NCBI GenBank assembly: GCA_030610915.1
Contig: JAUWQS010000068.1
Location: forward strand, 1-7,685
DNA length: 7,685 bases
Reading direction: 5' to 3'
Origin: Pseudomonadota bacterium
GTDB taxonomy: Bacteria > Desulfobacterota > Syntrophia > Syntrophales > JADFWA01
Shown here: in pieces, positions 6,704-7,685 of the stretch
How the letters are laid out: each line of letters begins with the position of its first letter
How positions within the stretch are numbered: the stretch's first letter is position 1
Program-made: the position numbers and the translations under genes
Notes under the pieces: generated by a model
Seen by the model: only the letters and a program-made list of their open reading frames with translations
What the model was told of the DNA's origin: nothing
The model's database searches: none

Positions 6704-6949
6704 TAAAGGGTTTTTTGCCCAATATCTGCGTTACGCTCAAAAAATAATTCTCAGAATATCAAATATATACCTGCGGTTATTTTTTTCGCATGCCTTGGCC
6801 TTGAACAAAAATCCTCATTTCTGGATGGACACTACTGTTGCGTCAACCGTGAAACGCATAGCGACCATCTGCCCTATCTTGTATGGCACTGGCGGATTTA
6901 AAATAATCAATGCGATATTTTACGCTTGACACGACACTACCCTAATATC
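6704..6949. repeat. Unclassified intergenic insert between zapB-like and zapA, with inverted-repeat half
   Basis: A 246-bp stretch separates two genes that would be expected to lie close together. The zapA-proximal half (6708-6813) is a rough inverted repeat. Ends GGGTTTTTTG (6708-6717) and CAAAAATCC (6806-6814 region) mirror each other, and AAAAAATAA (6739-6747) pairs with TTATTTTTT (6777-6785). The other half carries TAGTGTC twice in the same orientation on the minus strand (near 6830 and 6935). Frames are open on both strands, but none has a ribosome-binding site or a recognisable protein. It may be a MITE-like element or remnant; I cannot name it. Confidence 0.45.
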
Positions 6950-7180
6950 TTATTGTTGCACATTTATATCCTGAAGCATATCAAGCAGCGAATCTACCTT
7001 CGCGTGAACGGCATCCAACTCCTCTCTCAATCCTTTTGTTTTACTGTTTGCCTCTTCCAACTCTCCATTCTTATTCTCTACCAACTCTTCTAATTCCTCA
7101 TTCCTTTTTTTCAGGAACGAATAATCCTCTATTATTCCTTTAATTTTCCCTTCAAGATCATCAAACTTAATCAAGCTCAA
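6950..7180 (-). CDS. ZapB-like small coiled-coil protein
   Basis: The predicted product, about 76 residues, is nearly all helix with heptad-spaced hydrophobics (LEGKIKGIIEDYSFLKKRN, then ELEELVENKNGELEEANSK, then LREELDAVHAKVDSLLDML). It has no membrane segment or signal peptide. ZapB proteins are short coiled coils that bind ZapA at the division ring, and a coiled-coil gene of this size directly upstream of zapA is often annotated that way outside the gammaproteobacteria. Coiled coils carry little family-specific sequence, so the assignment rests on context. The start is uncertain. A GTG at 7195 opens the frame but lacks a ribosome-binding site, while GAGAGG (7188-7193) lies 4 nt before GTG 7183 and 7 nt before TTG 7180, and I favour the latter. 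It is 57 bp downstream of dus. Confidence 0.7.
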   Translation of the reverse strand: MSLIKFDDLEGKIKGIIEDYSFLKKRNEELEELVENKNGELEEANSKTKGLREELDAVHAKVDSLLDMLQDINVQQ

Positions 7181-7187
7181 CACGTAA

Positions 7188-7193
7188 CCTCTC
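7188..7193 (-). promoter_or_regulatory. Ribosome-binding site deciding the zapB-like start
   Basis: GAGAGG on the minus strand lies inside the longest open frame and 7 nt before TTG 7180 (4 nt before GTG 7183), arguing for the shorter 76-77 residue product rather than initiation at GTG 7195. Confidence 0.5.
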
Positions 7194-7237
7194 ACCTATT
7201 AAACCAACTGTTTCTACTTTGTTAAGCAAACAAATTC

Positions 7238-7685
7238 TCACTGCTTATTGGAAATTATGCCAAATCCATTTGTAAAAGTCAAGACCTTATTTTTATCGTG
7301 GGGGACCTCATCTATAAACTGAAAATATCTGTGGACAGCCTTCAGCAGAGATTCTTTCTTATCTATTCTGCCAACCATCTCTCTAAATCGGGAACTTCCC
7401 TTCAAACCTTTTGTATACCATAACAAGTGCTTACGGAAATTTTTTACACCCATCTCTTCACCGCGAAGACTTATATTCATCTCCAGGTGCTGATTAATTA
7501 TACCTTCCCTTTCCTGCAAAGCAGGGGTCAAATAAACATTTTTCCCCTCAAGATATTGTATTATGCCTCTGACAATCCATGGGCGCCCCAAACCCCCTCT
7601 ACCCACCATCACGCCGTCACAACCGGTCACATCCAGCATCCTTCGGGCATCTTCAGGACTTCTTATATCTCCATTCCCCACAACA
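7238..7685 (-). CDS. dus: tRNA-dihydrouridine synthase, DusB/NifR3 type (C-terminal part, truncated by window edge)
   Basis: FMN-dependent enzyme that reduces uridines in the tRNA D-loop using NADPH. About 149 residues of the C-terminal part are present; the N-terminal barrel with the catalytic cysteine lies beyond the right edge. GNGDI and then GVMVGRGGLGRPWI are the FMN-phosphate-binding strands of the TIM barrel. After them comes the helical tRNA-binding domain, with HLLWYTKGLKGSSRFREMV matching the H..WY.KGL pattern of the DusB/NifR3 group. The frame is open to the edge (VVGNGDI), so the GTG at 7681 is an internal valine, not a start. The family choice (DusB rather than DusA or DusC) rests on the C-terminal helix motif. 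It is probably the first visible gene of a cluster with the ZapB-like gene and zapA. Confidence 0.9.
   Translation of the reverse strand, partial: VVGNGDIRSPEDARRMLDVTGCDGVMVGRGGLGRPWIVRGIIQYLEGKNVYLTPALQEREGIINQHLEMNISLRGEEMGVKNFRKHLLWYTKGLKGSSRFREMVGRIDKKESLLKAVHRYFQFIDEVPHDKNKVLTFTNGFGIISNKQ

Noticed and set aside
6501..6929. 142-residue plus-strand open frame
   Set aside because: The first part is antisense to zapA. The second crosses the unclassified insert and could be carried by the repeat, but there is no ribosome-binding site or known family to support a gene.

Overview
The window is one co-directional block read entirely on the minus strand. In transcription order (high to low coordinate) it holds: the C-terminal half of a DusB/NifR3-type tRNA-dihydrouridine synthase, a small coiled-coil ZapB-like protein, ZapA, a 6S regulatory RNA, ribonuclease Y (rny), the YmdB-family phosphodiesterase, tyrosyl-tRNA synthetase (tyrS), and the 5' five-sixths of a 16S rRNA gene that runs off the left edge. 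No gene is supported on the plus strand; its open frames are shadows of minus-strand genes or of the rRNA.

The 16S sequence is unmistakably bacterial and keeps the universal primer sites. Its signature regions look closest to deltaproteobacteria-like lineages (Desulfobacterota, NC10 and similar uncultured groups), but I cannot fix the phylum by eye. The zapA-6S linkage, the rny-ymdB pair, the moderate AT-rich composition and frequent TTG/GTG starts (TTG for ymdB and rny, TTG or GTG for the ZapB-like gene) fit a Gram-negative bacterium of that kind, probably uncultured.

Layout: 1-1274 is 16S rRNA. 1275-1500 is its leader, with a boxA-like antitermination site and two tandem sigma70-type promoters. 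A GC-rich terminator hairpin follows tyrS at 1642-1677. tyrS is 1690-2985, then a 246-bp gap with hairpins and a possible ymdB terminator. ymdB is 3232-4017, then a 117-bp gap with inverted heptamer arrays. rny is 4135-5700, then a 479-bp gap with palindromes and short repeats. The 6S RNA is about 6180-6379, zapA 6395-6700, then a roughly 250-bp inserted-looking element, the ZapB-like gene 6950-7180 and dus 7238-7685.

Functionally the block is housekeeping: tRNA modification and charging, RNA turnover, cell division, growth-phase control of RNA polymerase (6S) and ribosome synthesis. I found no defence system, mobile-element gene or CRISPR array. The less ordinary content is between genes: a repeated 42-bp inverted-repeat element present twice in opposite orientation, heptamer tandem repeats in several gaps (one pair forming a hairpin that is fully paired only in the mRNA sense), other palindromes, and an unclassified insert between the two division genes.
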